The notes under the pieces were generated by a model, which saw nothing but the letters and a program-made list of their open reading frames with translations, made no database searches and was not told where the DNA came from. This document shows, in pieces, positions 1-9,213 of a stretch of DNA of 64,000 nt. Each line of letters begins with the position of its first letter. The first letter of the stretch is position 1. The position numbers and the translations under genes are program-made. Origin of the DNA: Pedobacter schmidteae (GTDB lineage: Bacteria > Bacteroidota > Bacteroidia > Sphingobacteriales > Sphingobacteriaceae); contig NZ_LS999839.1 in NCBI RefSeq assembly GCF_900564155.1, positions 1,919,097 to 1,983,096 on the forward strand, given 5' to 3'.

Positions 1-25
1 TGAATTAATATGGTTAGTTTTTTGG

Positions 26-57
26 ATGCCGTTGTCGTGACTGACGCGGCATTTTTT
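26..57 (+). terminator. Terminator-like hairpin of an upstream gene
   Basis: The arms ATGCCG (26-31) and CGGCAT (47-52) can pair, with a further GTC/GAC inside, and a run of T follows at 52-57. This fits a rho-independent terminator for a gene left of the window. The hairpin is imperfect and the upstream gene is not visible. Confidence 0.5.
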
Positions 58-99
58 ATGTCTAATGATGAAATAAAATGATTTCCAGATCATTTAGGT

Positions 100-138
100 T
101 TTGTTGTATACAAAAAAATAATATATTTGTATACATAA
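100..138 (+). promoter_or_regulatory. Double GntR operator over the susC promoter (box A)
   Basis: Two palindromes, TTGTATACAA (104-113) and TTTGTATACATA (core 128-135), have centres 23 bp apart. TTTG at 100-103 and TATATTTG at 122-129 are spaced 18 nt and match the Bacteroidota -33 and -7 elements, so each palindrome overlaps or touches one promoter element. Bound repressor would block transcription of the SusC operon. Essentially the same arrangement occurs at 7756-7794 and 14232-14270. The TTGT-NN-ACAA form fits known operators of FadR-type GntR proteins. That the GntR protein encoded at 6990 binds here is inferred. Confidence 0.8.
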
Positions 139-420
139 TGTGAAAAAAGAAACTGAACCGAACCAAAAAGAACTAACCAAACCAAACATTAGTACCACTT
201 AAATTATCTAAACATATCGCGCTATAAAATGCTGATGCCGTTCTGTCGAATGTGCGTCCGGGCTATTGTTTTGTTCAAATTTATGTGCTGTTGATTGTTG
301 GTGTGGCTTAAACTAAACATGAAAGGAGGCCCAGCATGAAAGTGAAATAGCTACTCGATCCAGATCTATCCTAGTAATTATAAATAATAGAGTGTTTACT
401 ATGCAAATCTTACATAGGTA
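137..420 (+). other. Long untranslated leader of the susC operon
   Basis: If transcription starts about 7 nt after TATATTTG, the leader is about 285 nt, against about 70-90 nt for the two sister operons. It has an A/C-rich stretch (about 155-190), a purine-rich AAAGGAGG at 321-328, and very short ORFs. One of these, MQILHR (400-420), stops directly against the susC ATG. No known riboswitch is recognisable. Confidence 0.4.
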
Positions 421-3400
421 ATGAAAACTAATTTTTTTCGGCCGAAAGGCGTTATTAAATGTTGGAGAATAATGAGGTTGACTGCTATAGTTTCTGTAGC
501 GGGTATATTGCAGGCTAAGGCCGAACCATTGCATAATCATTTGTTCATTCAGCAGGACCCTGTCTCTCAAGATGGCAAGGTGGTTGATTCGGAAGGTATA
601 CCCTTGCCGGGGGTAGAAGTGAGGATTGTGGGGTCTAATGTGGTTACAGTAACCAATGGTAGTGGCCAGTATACTATAAAAGCAAAAAAAGGCGACCGGC
701 TTAAATTTCATTTGCTGGGTTATGCAGATGTTGAAAAGATAGCAGATCTTAAATTTACGACCATAACATTGATTTCTTCTGCTCAAAATCTGAACGAATT
801 GGTGGTGGTGGGTTATGGTACCCAAAAGAAAGTAAATTTACTTGGTGCTGTTGCGGCCATAAAAGTGGATGATCAGTTGACCAGCAGGTCCTTGCCAAAT
901 GTTTCCTCTGCATTGCAGGGAATGTTGCCGGGGCTGGCAGTAAATCAGACTTCGGGTATGGCGGGCAACAATAGTGCTACGCTGTTGATCCGCGGTTTGG
1001 GTACTGTAAATGATGCCAATCCGCTGGTTGTGGTAGACGGGATGCCGGATGTCAATATCAACCGGATCAATATGAACGATGTGGAGAGTGTTTCGGTTTT
1101 AAAAGATGCAGCTTCTGCAGCTGTATATGGTTCACGTGGTGCAAATGGTGTAATTCTCATTACTACAAAATCAGGGAAAGGTGCCCAGGGAACAAAAATA
1201 AACGCTTCTATAAGTTCTACTATACAAAAAGCAACCAATGCTTTTGAGTTTATGCCAAATTATGCCAAAGCGCTAACAGTTACGCAGCGTGCGCAGGCGG
1301 TTAGCTTGGTGCCGGCCTCCATTACATTTAAAAATGGAACAATTGACGAATGGTTTGCGAAGAGTATGATTGATCCGCTTCGTTATCCAAATACAGATTG
1401 GTGGGATATTATCACCAGAAACGGACAATTGAACAACTATAATATTTCAGCTACGGGAGGAAACGAGAAGTCGAATTTTTATCTTTCTGTGGGGGCAATG
1501 GATGAAAAGGGAATTCAGATAGAGAATGATTTTAAGCGGTATAATGCACTTTTTAGCTATGATGCAAAAATTAAAAAGAGCATCAATTTAGGTGTTCGGT
1601 TTTCAGGTAATTGGTCAAACCTTAAGTTCAATTATGAAGAGGGCTTTACGGCTAATGGTACCAGTGGACTGGATATTTTTACCGCTCCTGCGGGGGTGAC
1701 ACCTTATGATCCGGTTACCGGGTATTATGGTGGTGCAATGGCTTATAACGAGAGCATTCTGGCCAGTAATCCTTATGTGGATTATATCAATAGGAATAAA
1801 AATAACCTGGAACGGCAGGAGGCGATGGGAAATGTTTACTTCGAGTACAATCCTATTCCGGGGCTAAAAGGACGTATTGACTATAATTTAAATTATGGGA
1901 GTCAGTTTACCTGGCGCGCAGATATTCCTTCCAGAGCCTATAATTTTCAGTTGGATGCTTTTAATAATCGTGCTTATGTTGGCGATAACGAAAGAATTTA
2001 CAATGCGGACAGAAATAACTTTAAAACACAGCTTACTGCGAAAATCAGTTACGATAAGGTGATTGCCAAAAAACATGAATTTAATGTAATGGCTGCTTAT
2101 AGTGAAGAATTCTGGAAAATCAGAACGCTAAGTGCCAACAGGGAAAACCGGTTTCATCCATTGTTGCATGAATTAGATGCTGCTTTAGGTAGTGTAAACA
2201 TCACTAACAATGGGGCGTCCAGTACCGAGGGGATGCGTTCCTATATCGGGCGTTTAAATTATTCGGCGTTTAATAAATATCTGTTTGAGGTGAACTTCAG
2301 GGCTGATGGCTCTTCCCGCTTTATTAAAGGATCTCAATATGGATTTTTCCCGTCGGGAGCTGTAGGATGGCGCTTTACAGAAGAGTCGTTTATCAAACCG
2401 CTTACAGATAAAATAGGACTTACCAATGGTAAATTCAGGGCCTCATATGGTTCTCTGGGGAACAACAATGGAGTTGGTTTGTACGAACAGCAGGAAGTGT
2501 TGACGAATACCAACTATGTGAATAGTACGCTAAATGGATCTGTTGTAAATCAAACCGCGGTTCTGGGCTTTCAGAATAAAAAATTAATCAATAGGGATTT
2601 GACCTGGGAGAAAACGACTATGTTAAACCTGGGGCTTGATATGGCATTTTTGGGAAATAGATTAACTACAGAATTTGATTATTATAACAGGTTGACAACA
2701 GGAATGATTCGTCCGGGAGATTTATCTATCCTGCTGGCTTCGGCACTTAGTATCCCACCACTCAATCAGGGGCCAAGGAAAAATCTTGGAGATCTTCGGA
2801 ACCGTGGACTGGAAGCTAATTTGACCTGGAAAGAGAATAGAGGGGATTTCGGGTATATGTTAAACCTGAATGCCAGTTATAATACTACCGTGTTAGAGAA
2901 ATGGCCTGAATTCCTTGCCCGAAGTGCTGTTTTTATTGATATGCCTTATTATTTTGTATATGCTTATCAATCGTCCGGCATAGCGCAAACCTGGGAAGAT
3001 GTATATAATGCGCCAATACAAGGCGCTTCTCCTGGCGATATTTTGCTGAAGGATTTAAACGGGGATGGCAGGATTGATCACAATGATCAGGTGGCCTATC
3101 CGAATTTTCAAACGCAAAGGCCAACTACAAATTTTGCTTTTAGGGGTAATGTAAGTTGGAAAGGGTTTGATTTGGGGGTGATGCTGCAGGGTGCAACAGG
3201 GCGTAAAGATTATTACAATAACAACATGACCAATACCAAAATTTCGCAGGCTACCAATCAGGCGATAAACTGGAATCAGTATTTAAATACCTGGGCTGTT
3301 GATAACAGGAATGCTGCATTGCCTCGTTTGACCAGTGGAACTGCTGCTGCGCCATTTACCACCAATGCCAGTACATTCTGGCTGGATGATGTGACTTACC

Positions 3401-3609
3401 TGAGGGTGAAAAACTTGCAGCTTGGCTATACATTTAATAAGCCTTACCTGAAAAAAGTAGGGGTAGGAAGTATTCGTATTTACGGTTCGGCTGATAACCT
3501 GGCTACCATCACCAATTATCGTGGTTTGGATCCTGAAAAGGTGAGCTATAGCAATGATGTGTACCCGATTAGTAAAATGTTTGTACTGGGCTTGAATGTT
3601 GAATTATAA
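421..3609 (+). CDS. SusC/RagA-family TonB-dependent outer-membrane receptor
   Basis: A 1062-residue protein of usual SusC length. After a signal region (hydrophobic stretch about residues 17-33) come a carboxypeptidase-regulatory-like domain (about 50-115, with the GIPLPGVEV motif), the NELVVVGYG boundary, a plug domain (about 130-255, with VLKDAASAAVYGSRGANGV) and a C-terminal 22-strand-type barrel ending in LGLNVEL. SusC proteins use TonB energy to move oligosaccharides or other large ligands through the outer membrane with SusD as lid. SusD follows after 12 bp. No sigma/anti-sigma pair is adjacent; the promoter instead carries the GntR-type double palindrome. The ligand is unknown, but co-regulated genes suggest a sugar-acid-containing compound. 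Confidence 0.95.
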   Translation: MKTNFFRPKGVIKCWRIMRLTAIVSVAGILQAKAEPLHNHLFIQQDPVSQDGKVVDSEGIPLPGVEVRIVGSNVVTVTNGSGQYTIKAKKGDRLKFHLLGYADVEKIADLKFTTITLISSAQNLNELVVVGYGTQKKVNLLGAVAAIKVDDQLTSRSLPNVSSALQGMLPGLAVNQTSGMAGNNSATLLIRGLGTVNDANPLVVVDGMPDVNINRINMNDVESVSVLKDAASAAVYGSRGANGVILITTKSGKGAQGTKINASISSTIQKATNAFEFMPNYAKALTVTQRAQAVSLVPASITFKNGTIDEWFAKSMIDPLRYPNTDWWDIITRNGQLNNYNISATGGNEKSNFYLSVGAMDEKGIQIENDFKRYNALFSYDAKIKKSINLGVRFSGNWSNLKFNYEEGFTANGTSGLDIFTAPAGVTPYDPVTGYYGGAMAYNESILASNPYVDYINRNKNNLERQEAMGNVYFEYNPIPGLKGRIDYNLNYGSQFTWRADIPSRAYNFQLDAFNNRAYVGDNERIYNADRNNFKTQLTAKISYDKVIAKKHEFNVMAAYSEEFWKIRTLSANRENRFHPLLHELDAALGSVNITNNGASSTEGMRSYIGRLNYSAFNKYLFEVNFRADGSSRFIKGSQYGFFPSGAVGWRFTEESFIKPLTDKIGLTNGKFRASYGSLGNNNGVGLYEQQEVLTNTNYVNSTLNGSVVNQTAVLGFQNKKLINRDLTWEKTTMLNLGLDMAFLGNRLTTEFDYYNRLTTGMIRPGDLSILLASALSIPPLNQGPRKNLGDLRNRGLEANLTWKENRGDFGYMLNLNASYNTTVLEKWPEFLARSAVFIDMPYYFVYAYQSSGIAQTWEDVYNAPIQGASPGDILLKDLNGDGRIDHNDQVAYPNFQTQRPTTNFAFRGNVSWKGFDLGVMLQGATGRKDYYNNNMTNTKISQATNQAINWNQYLNTWAVDNRNAALPRLTSGTAAAPFTTNASTFWLDDVTYLRVKNLQLGYTFNKPYLKKVGVGSIRIYGSADNLATITNYRGLDPEKVSYSNDVYPISKMFVLGLNVEL

Positions 3610-3621
3610 AAGAAGATCATC

Positions 3622-5463
3622 ATGAAACAAAATTATTTTATACGGCTGTCTCTCTTGATTCTCCTGTTTGGCTCGTTTTTACTGGGTTCATGTAGAAAGG
3701 ATTTGCTGGACCAAAAATCTACAGTTGGCTTGCCTTCGGCTATTTACTGGCAAACGGAGGCTGATGCAACTTCGGCTTTAATGGGTGTTTATAATGCCTT
3801 TCGGGCTAGTTTCGACCGTGATTATCATTTCGATGGGCATGGGGAGTTTGTTAAAGTGTATAATACAGGAGCGGTTACACCTGCGCCACTTGGTGTGAAT
3901 AGTCCGAGTAATTACGGAGGTTCGGCCCTGGAGACTTACAAAAACTTGTATGGTGTGATCACACATGCGAATTATGTTATTGAAAATATAAATCTGCGCA
4001 TGCTGCCTGTTGCAAAGACCGATGCAGCTACCAAAAGCTTGGAAAGTATTGCCGGAGAGGCTCGTTTGTTGCGCGGAATTACCTATTTGCGCTTAATTTC
4101 TTTATGGGGCGATGTGCCTTATGTAGGGAAGATTATCTATAATCCTATAAATGTGGATACATTATCGAGAATGCCGATTAAGCAGGTTAAAGATTCTATT
4201 CTGGCCGATTTTACTTACGCCTTTGAAAAATTGCCGGTAAAAAATCCGGTAATTAGCCGGCCTTCAAAACCTGCGGCACTGGCTTTTAGGGGTAAAATGC
4301 AATTGTTTTGGGCAAGCTGGAATAAATTTGGCTGGCCCGAACTGGATAAATTTACTCCGAGTGTTACTGAAGCAGAAGTAGCCTACAGGGCGGCAGCAGC
4401 CGATTTTAAAGCTGTAATTCAGACCCCTGGTCTGGATCTTTTCCGTGGAGGTGATCCGGGACAATGGGGTACAATGGGGGCTGCAGATGTGTTGCCTAAC
4501 TATTATTATATGTTTATTCCTAATCCGGGTAATTTAAATGCCGGTGGAGAAATGTTGATGGTACTGCCGCATGGCTCTGGCATGACTCCAGTACAGGGTG
4601 ATGAATATCAACGTGTTTTTACGGGGCCGCTAAATGGCTTAGGGCAAAATCAGGTTATACCACGTTACGAACTTGCTAATCGTTATCAGTCGACCATTAC
4701 CGGCGACTTTCTACCACCGCTGGTGCAGATACAGCCGAATGTAGCGGGAGCACGTACAGCGCCAAACTCAGCGATTAATCCTGATAGTTATAAAGACCGG
4801 GATTATCGGATGAAGGCTACGATGTTGTGGGATTATGAAAAAATTATGGGACAGGGAGAGATTGATCAGACTGCCTATGTAAATTTTCTTTATAAAACCT
4901 TCTCTGGTAAGTCGACCATCAATGGGGTGGAGTATTTTAATTTTACGGATAATGGAACCAATTTGTCTGGCTATCAGTTTAGGAAATTTGTTAGGAATTA
5001 TGGCGGTTTGGCCAGGAGTAATGGTGATTTTAACTGGCCGGTAATGCGACTGGCAGATGTATTCTTAATGTATGCCGAAGCAACAAATGCGGTAGATGGG
5101 CCGCAGGCAGATGCGATAGCTTTGGTAAACAGGGTACGCCGCAGAGGTAATCTTCCTCCTTTGGCTGCATCTAAAACTTCAGGTGCTGCAGCATTTTTTA
5201 GTGCTATTGAGCAGGAACGTATTGTTGAGCTGGTGGGTGAAGGTCAGCGCGCATTTGATATACGTCGCTGGCGAGCCATAGAGCGCGTATTCGGGCCGGC
5301 GTATGGTGATGGGAAGTGGTTTATGGATACGCATGGGAACAATTGGGAGCGGTTTTTTCAAAATGCACCCGAGTTGACTTATCAGCGTTGCTATATCTAT
5401 CAGATTCCGGAAACAGAGCGTACCCGCAACAAAAACCTGACCCAAAATACACCATGGAGATAA
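3622..5463 (+). CDS. SusD/RagB-family nutrient-binding lipoprotein
   Basis: A 613-residue lipoprotein. The signal peptide ends in a lipobox (LLGSC, Cys at about residue 24), which places it on the outer membrane. The N-terminal part has the SusD-like TPR region (ATSALMGVYNAFR, then GEARLLRGITYLRLISLWGD) and the C-terminal part has the RagB signature (PVMRLADVFLMYAEA, then RIVELVGEGQRAFDIRRW). SusD caps its SusC partner and captures the substrate. It directly follows susC, as is usual, and is cotranscribed. Ligand specificity cannot be read from the sequence. Confidence 0.95.
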   Translation: MKQNYFIRLSLLILLFGSFLLGSCRKDLLDQKSTVGLPSAIYWQTEADATSALMGVYNAFRASFDRDYHFDGHGEFVKVYNTGAVTPAPLGVNSPSNYGGSALETYKNLYGVITHANYVIENINLRMLPVAKTDAATKSLESIAGEARLLRGITYLRLISLWGDVPYVGKIIYNPINVDTLSRMPIKQVKDSILADFTYAFEKLPVKNPVISRPSKPAALAFRGKMQLFWASWNKFGWPELDKFTPSVTEAEVAYRAAAADFKAVIQTPGLDLFRGGDPGQWGTMGAADVLPNYYYMFIPNPGNLNAGGEMLMVLPHGSGMTPVQGDEYQRVFTGPLNGLGQNQVIPRYELANRYQSTITGDFLPPLVQIQPNVAGARTAPNSAINPDSYKDRDYRMKATMLWDYEKIMGQGEIDQTAYVNFLYKTFSGKSTINGVEYFNFTDNGTNLSGYQFRKFVRNYGGLARSNGDFNWPVMRLADVFLMYAEATNAVDGPQADAIALVNRVRRRGNLPPLAASKTSGAAAFFSAIEQERIVELVGEGQRAFDIRRWRAIERVFGPAYGDGKWFMDTHGNNWERFFQNAPELTYQRCYIYQIPETERTRNKNLTQNTPWR

Positions 5464-5483
5464 CCTTAAAAAAATATAGAAAG

Positions 5484-5888
5484 ATGAAGAGATCACTTTT
5501 TTTTAGCCTGATTTTTTTAGCCCTGCTGGCAGCAGGATGTAAAAAGAGCTTTCCTGTGGACGAGGATGGATTACTGATTACCACCCGGTCGGATTGTTAT
5601 GTGAGTTGCTTTGAAATCCTGGGGGCTGATTATCAGACTGTAAGGACTAAAGCTGCTGTGATTGATACCACCGCACAGACGGTAAACGTGGAAGTGCTGT
5701 TTGGTACAGATTTAAAGAATCTTTATCCGCAGTTTACCCTGGTTACGGATGCCAAATTAGACCCTAAAATTCCGGGTAAAGTTGACTTTTCTGACTTGAG
5801 TAATCCAAAAAAATGGACTGTGGTGTCGGGTAACCGGAAAGTCAGGAAAACTTATACGGTTAATCTTACTGTTCAAAAATTAAATTAA
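5484..5888 (+). CDS. Small lipoprotein with DUF5018-like repeat domain
   Basis: The start at 5484 is chosen because it gives a clean lipoprotein signal (MKRSLFF... to the lipobox LAAGC). An upstream in-frame ATG at 5454 and a longer frame from 5316 overlap susD and spoil the signal. The mature part of about 110 residues has the pattern of domains that read as VDTTAQTVNVEVLFGTDL ... KTYTVNLTV, typical of DUF5018-type beta-sandwich modules in SusCD operons. It probably sits on the cell surface as an accessory ligand-binding protein of the SusCD system. Family assignment rests on pattern memory. Confidence 0.75.
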   Translation: MKRSLFFSLIFLALLAAGCKKSFPVDEDGLLITTRSDCYVSCFEILGADYQTVRTKAAVIDTTAQTVNVEVLFGTDLKNLYPQFTLVTDAKLDPKIPGKVDFSDLSNPKKWTVVSGNRKVRKTYTVNLTVQKLN

Positions 5889-5900
5889 AAAAACAGCGTC

Positions 5901-6893
5901 ATGAAGAATAAATATATTTTATATGTGCTTTTTATGCTTGTTTTTACAGGCTGCAAAGAAAAGGAATATGAAGTTCCAACGCCGCCATCGGGTTTACAGA
6001 ATGACCTGATCAAAAGATCGCTGGGGCCTGGCATTGTAGGAACGGATATTGAATTTGCTTATGCGATGGCTTTGTTGCCGGAAAAAGGGAAGCTTGCCTC
6101 GGCGACGGTTACAGCCTCTATTGCTGGTGCTGCAGGTACTTATATGGACAATAAGTTTTACAGCACCACATCAGGTGGCCTGGAGGTGGGAACGGTTGTG
6201 GGTAGTCTATCGGTAAATAGTGGAAACACCACAACTGTAACGTATAACCCCGATATTTCGGCGGCTACCTTACGTTACTTTTACCGGGTTCCTGAAGAGG
6301 CACGCGGTAAAGAGGTGACTTTTACTTTTTCTGTCACTTCAACTAACGGTGAAACAAATAGCTATAAGGCGGGCCCCTATCCTATCAGAAGAATGGACAT
6401 GAAGAAAGCTCTGGTGGTGATTGATCCTGCTGCATCTTATTTGTCTATAGCTGATATGGCGGTTTACGATGCAACATTTGCTGCGGCCAATCCTTCGAAA
6501 ATCGACCTGGTGTACTTATATCGGGCCATTACAGGTGTAACCTTTAATCATGCTTTGGTGGCGCCTACGGCAAGTGCCGAGTACAGGCCGGGGGTAACCT
6601 TGCCGGCCGGGCTAATCAATAAAACAAAGCTTATTAAGGCATGGGATATCAGGGATCAGCAATTGGTGATTGGAACCGGGCTGGCCACCAGCGTATTTGT
6701 GGATGATGTGGATTTGCAGCAGCGTAATTTTACTGATGCGCCTGATTTTGCCATCAATACACGCGCCGAATCGGGAGTTTGGGTAGAGACTGCTGATGGT
6801 AAATACAGAGCGTATATTTACATCAATAGTGTAATTAATACAACAGCCAGTAAACAAATGACGATTGGCATCAAAAGGCTGACGATGAAATAA
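5901..6893 (+). CDS. Surface lipoprotein, DUF4466/DUF1735-like
   Basis: A 330-residue lipoprotein (lipobox VFTGC, Cys about 18) starting 12 bp after its neighbour and ending the SusCD operon. It is rich in Thr/Ser/Gly beta-strands and seems to have an N-terminal sandwich (about 35-170) and a C-terminal sandwich (about 180-330). The overall form recalls DUF4466-type proteins encoded next to SusCD genes in Pedobacter and Bacteroides. It carries no recognisable catalytic motif, so a binding role at the cell surface is more likely than an enzyme role. The family name is tentative; the lipoprotein call is firm. Confidence 0.65.
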   Translation: MKNKYILYVLFMLVFTGCKEKEYEVPTPPSGLQNDLIKRSLGPGIVGTDIEFAYAMALLPEKGKLASATVTASIAGAAGTYMDNKFYSTTSGGLEVGTVVGSLSVNSGNTTTVTYNPDISAATLRYFYRVPEEARGKEVTFTFSVTSTNGETNSYKAGPYPIRRMDMKKALVVIDPAASYLSIADMAVYDATFAAANPSKIDLVYLYRAITGVTFNHALVAPTASAEYRPGVTLPAGLINKTKLIKAWDIRDQQLVIGTGLATSVFVDDVDLQQRNFTDAPDFAINTRAESGVWVETADGKYRAYIYINSVINTTASKQMTIGIKRLTMK

Positions 6894-6949
6894 ATAGAGA
6901 TGGGTATTAAATGCATAAAATGTTTAGTATCTTGCAGTAATTTTTAATA

Positions 6950-6982
6950 TTGTTTACTTTTTATAAAAGTATTTGTTTACAT
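6950..6982 (+). promoter_or_regulatory. Degenerate double operator before gntR (box B)
   Basis: TTGTTTACTT (6950-6959) and TTGTTTACAT (6973-6982) keep the TTGT-NN-AC half of the TTGT-NN-ACAA pattern and the same 23-bp repeat distance seen at the three operon promoters. It lies directly upstream of the gntR start (6990), so weak autoregulation is likely. The match is poorer than the other three and the promoter elements are not clear. Confidence 0.55.
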
Positions 6983-6989
6983 ATTTGGC

Positions 6990-7628
6990 ATGAAAGAGGA
7001 TTCGCAATCAAACAAAGTATATTCTGAATTGAGGAAAAAGATATTGTCTAATCAACTGGTTCCGGGAACAAGACTGAAGGAGGATGTCTGGGCAACAAAA
7101 ACTGAAGTGAGTCGCGTTTCTGTGCGCGAGGCGCTAAATCGTTTATTGGGCGAAGGTTTGTTGGAACTGGGCGAAAAGGGGGGGTATTACGTAAAAACGA
7201 TGACTGCAGCTGACGTCAGGGAAATCCGGGAGATTCGGGAGTTGTTGGAGTTGGGTGCTTTGAGGTTGGCTTTTAACCATGTTACTGCTGATGATATTGC
7301 TGAGCTGGATCGCATATGTGATGACTTTTCGGCGATGGTGAAAAACGGTTATTTTTCGGGTGCTTGCGAAGCAGATGTAAAGTTTCATGAAACCCTGATC
7401 AATATTTCCGGAAACGCTAAATTGAAGCAGCTTTATGAATTGAGTAATATTCCTTTGTTTCATTTGAAGCTTGGAAGGTCGCAGACCCATATGGATGATT
7501 ACGAGCTGACGGATAAAGAACACCGTGAGATTCTGAAGTCGCTGAAGACAAAGAGCCTGAAAAAGGCAGAAGAGTCTTTAATTAAACACCTTACCCGAGG
7601 TGAGGTGGCTTCATTGGAACTGGAGTAG
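6990..7628 (+). CDS. GntR-family transcriptional regulator, FadR/FCD subfamily
   Basis: A 212-residue regulator. An N-terminal winged helix-turn-helix (about 5-70, recognition region VSRVSVREALNRLL) is followed by an all-helical FCD ligand domain (about 76-208). Candidate metal ligands of the FCD pocket are Asp129, His133, His178 and His200. FCD regulators usually bind sugar acids or other small carboxylates and leave DNA on binding. It stands alone between the SusCD operon and the dehydratase operon. TTGT-NN-ACAA double palindromes lie at 104, 7760 and 14234, with a weaker copy at 6950. I infer it represses all three operons and itself. Confidence 0.92.
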   Translation: MKEDSQSNKVYSELRKKILSNQLVPGTRLKEDVWATKTEVSRVSVREALNRLLGEGLLELGEKGGYYVKTMTAADVREIREIRELLELGALRLAFNHVTADDIAELDRICDDFSAMVKNGYFSGACEADVKFHETLINISGNAKLKQLYELSNIPLFHLKLGRSQTHMDDYELTDKEHREILKSLKTKSLKKAEESLIKHLTRGEVASLELE

Positions 7629-7672
7629 TGAAGTGATCCTGGCCTGCGCCGGGATTATGATAGCATAAGTAA

Positions 7673-7710
7673 AAGCCCGTATCACAATTGTGATGCGGGC
7701 TTCTTTTTTT
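7673..7710 (+). terminator. Rho-independent terminator after gntR
   Basis: A 13-bp stem (7673-7685 with 7690-7702, one G-T pair) with an AATT loop is followed by TTCTTTTTTT. It isolates gntR from the next operon, which has its own promoter at 7756. Confidence 0.9.
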
Positions 7711-7755
7711 TGCGAAAAAAGAATATTAAAAAAATGAGATTAAATGTTATTTCAT

Positions 7756-7794
7756 TTTGTTGTATACAAAAAATAAATATATTTGTATACAAAA
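7756..7794 (+). promoter_or_regulatory. Double GntR operator over the aminotransferase-operon promoter (box C)
   Basis: TTGTATACAA (7760-7769) and TTTGTATACAAA (7782-7793) have centres 23 bp apart. TTTG (7756-7759) and TATATTTG (7778-7785) are spaced 18 nt, identical to box A. The leader to the ATG at 7879 would be about 87 nt and ends in an AAAGGA Shine-Dalgarno-like sequence. Confidence 0.82.
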
Positions 7795-7878
7795 TCAATA
7801 TGTTCGTGCTTTTCATTTTTTATAAAGGGGGCTAATTTCAAATTGATTGGCATTTGTAAAATCTAAAAACTTAAAGGA

Positions 7879-9213
7879 ATGATAAATAGTTGGCTAAAAT
7901 CGGCGGGAGTAATTACCAAAAATGAAAAATGGATCCCTGGAGGGGTTGTTTCACTTAATCGGAAATCTGAGCCGAATATCTGTTTTTCAAGGGGATCTGG
8001 AAGCAGGGTGTGGGATATCGAGGGTAATGAGTATATCGACTACCAGGCTGGATTTGCTGCTGCGTTTCTGGGGCACAACGACCCGGATGTAAATGCTGCA
8101 GTTTTAGCTTCTATAAATGATCAGTCCGTATTGATGGGCGCAGGTCCCACAGATCTGGAAGGGCAATTTGCGGAATTGTTCTGTAAAAGTGTGCCTACGG
8201 CCGAGAAATTGCAGATCACCACTACGGGTTCTGAAGCAACATATCATGCTATCCGCATTGCAAGAGCGGTTACCGGACGAGATCATGTGATCATTATGCA
8301 AGGTGGATACAATGGCTGGCACAATGATGTGGCTGGAAACGTGATTAGTAACCTTCAGGATGTAGGCGAAAGGGTAAGTCCGGGCGAATATCCCTTTGAT
8401 TCTTTGTCGGCAGGAATTCCTGAGCAGCATAAGGCATTGATTCATGTGGTCAACTATAATGATCTGGAATCTGTGGAATACATTACCAAACGTTACCCGG
8501 TGGCTTGTATCATTCTGGAGCCTATCCTGCAAAATGTGGGCATTGTGAAGCCGGAGCAGGGCTATCTGGAAGGTTTGCGCAAGATGGCTGATGATAATGG
8601 ATTTCTGCTGATTTTTGATGAGGTAAAAACAGGTTTTCGTCATGCATTGGGTGGTTTTCAGAGTATTTGTGGTGTTACGCCCGATCTGAGTACTTTCGGT
8701 AAGGCCATAGCCAATGGATATCCCATGGGGGTAATTGCGGGTAAAGCCAAATACATGGATTATTTTGTGCATCCGGATAAAGAAAAAAGAGTGCTCATTG
8801 CAGGTACGTTTAATGCGCATCCATTGACCACTATTGCGGCTATAGCCACCTTGCAGAAGTTGTCTTCGGCAACGGCGTCGGTTTATCAGCATGTAGAGCA
8901 ACTGGGCGCAGTGCTGGAAAGTGGTTTGAATAATATCCTTTCCAAATACGATAAGCCCTTTTATGTTGCCCGTCAGGGATCTGCATTTTGTGTTTATTTT
9001 ATGGATCATGCTCCGAAAGATTTTCACGATATTGCTTTGAATAACGATGCTGCTTTTGATAAAGCATATCGCCATAAGTTAATTGAGGAAGGAATATTTA
9101 ATTTTCCATTGCCTTCTAAACAGGGAAGTATTTCTTTTGCGCACAGTATGGCAGATATAGAAGAGACACTGGAGAAAAATGAAAAAGTATTGTCGGCATT
9201 ATTTAACAGATAA
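7879..9213 (+). CDS. Class III PLP aminotransferase, glutamate-1-semialdehyde aminomutase-like
   Basis: A 444-residue fold-type I PLP enzyme. Visible motifs are TTTGSEATYHAIRIAR (about 114-129, phosphate-binding side), LIFDEVKTGFR with Asp247 for the pyridine nitrogen, and STFGKAIANGYP with Lys275 as Schiff-base lysine. It resembles HemL and related omega-aminotransferases, but its place as first gene of a sugar-acid operon with a GntR operator argues against haem synthesis. A role in removing or moving an amino group on a sugar-derived aldehyde or keto acid is more likely. The stop codon touches the next ATG, so translation is probably coupled. Confidence 0.9.
   Translation: MINSWLKSAGVITKNEKWIPGGVVSLNRKSEPNICFSRGSGSRVWDIEGNEYIDYQAGFAAAFLGHNDPDVNAAVLASINDQSVLMGAGPTDLEGQFAELFCKSVPTAEKLQITTTGSEATYHAIRIARAVTGRDHVIIMQGGYNGWHNDVAGNVISNLQDVGERVSPGEYPFDSLSAGIPEQHKALIHVVNYNDLESVEYITKRYPVACIILEPILQNVGIVKPEQGYLEGLRKMADDNGFLLIFDEVKTGFRHALGGFQSICGVTPDLSTFGKAIANGYPMGVIAGKAKYMDYFVHPDKEKRVLIAGTFNAHPLTTIAAIATLQKLSSATASVYQHVEQLGAVLESGLNNILSKYDKPFYVARQGSAFCVYFMDHAPKDFHDIALNNDAAFDKAYRHKLIEEGIFNFPLPSKQGSISFAHSMADIEETLEKNEKVLSALFNR

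Noticed and set aside
8104-9075. Long minus-strand reading frame opposite the aminotransferase gene
   Set aside because: Its translation is low-complexity and lacks any family motif, while the plus frame has all PLP motifs.
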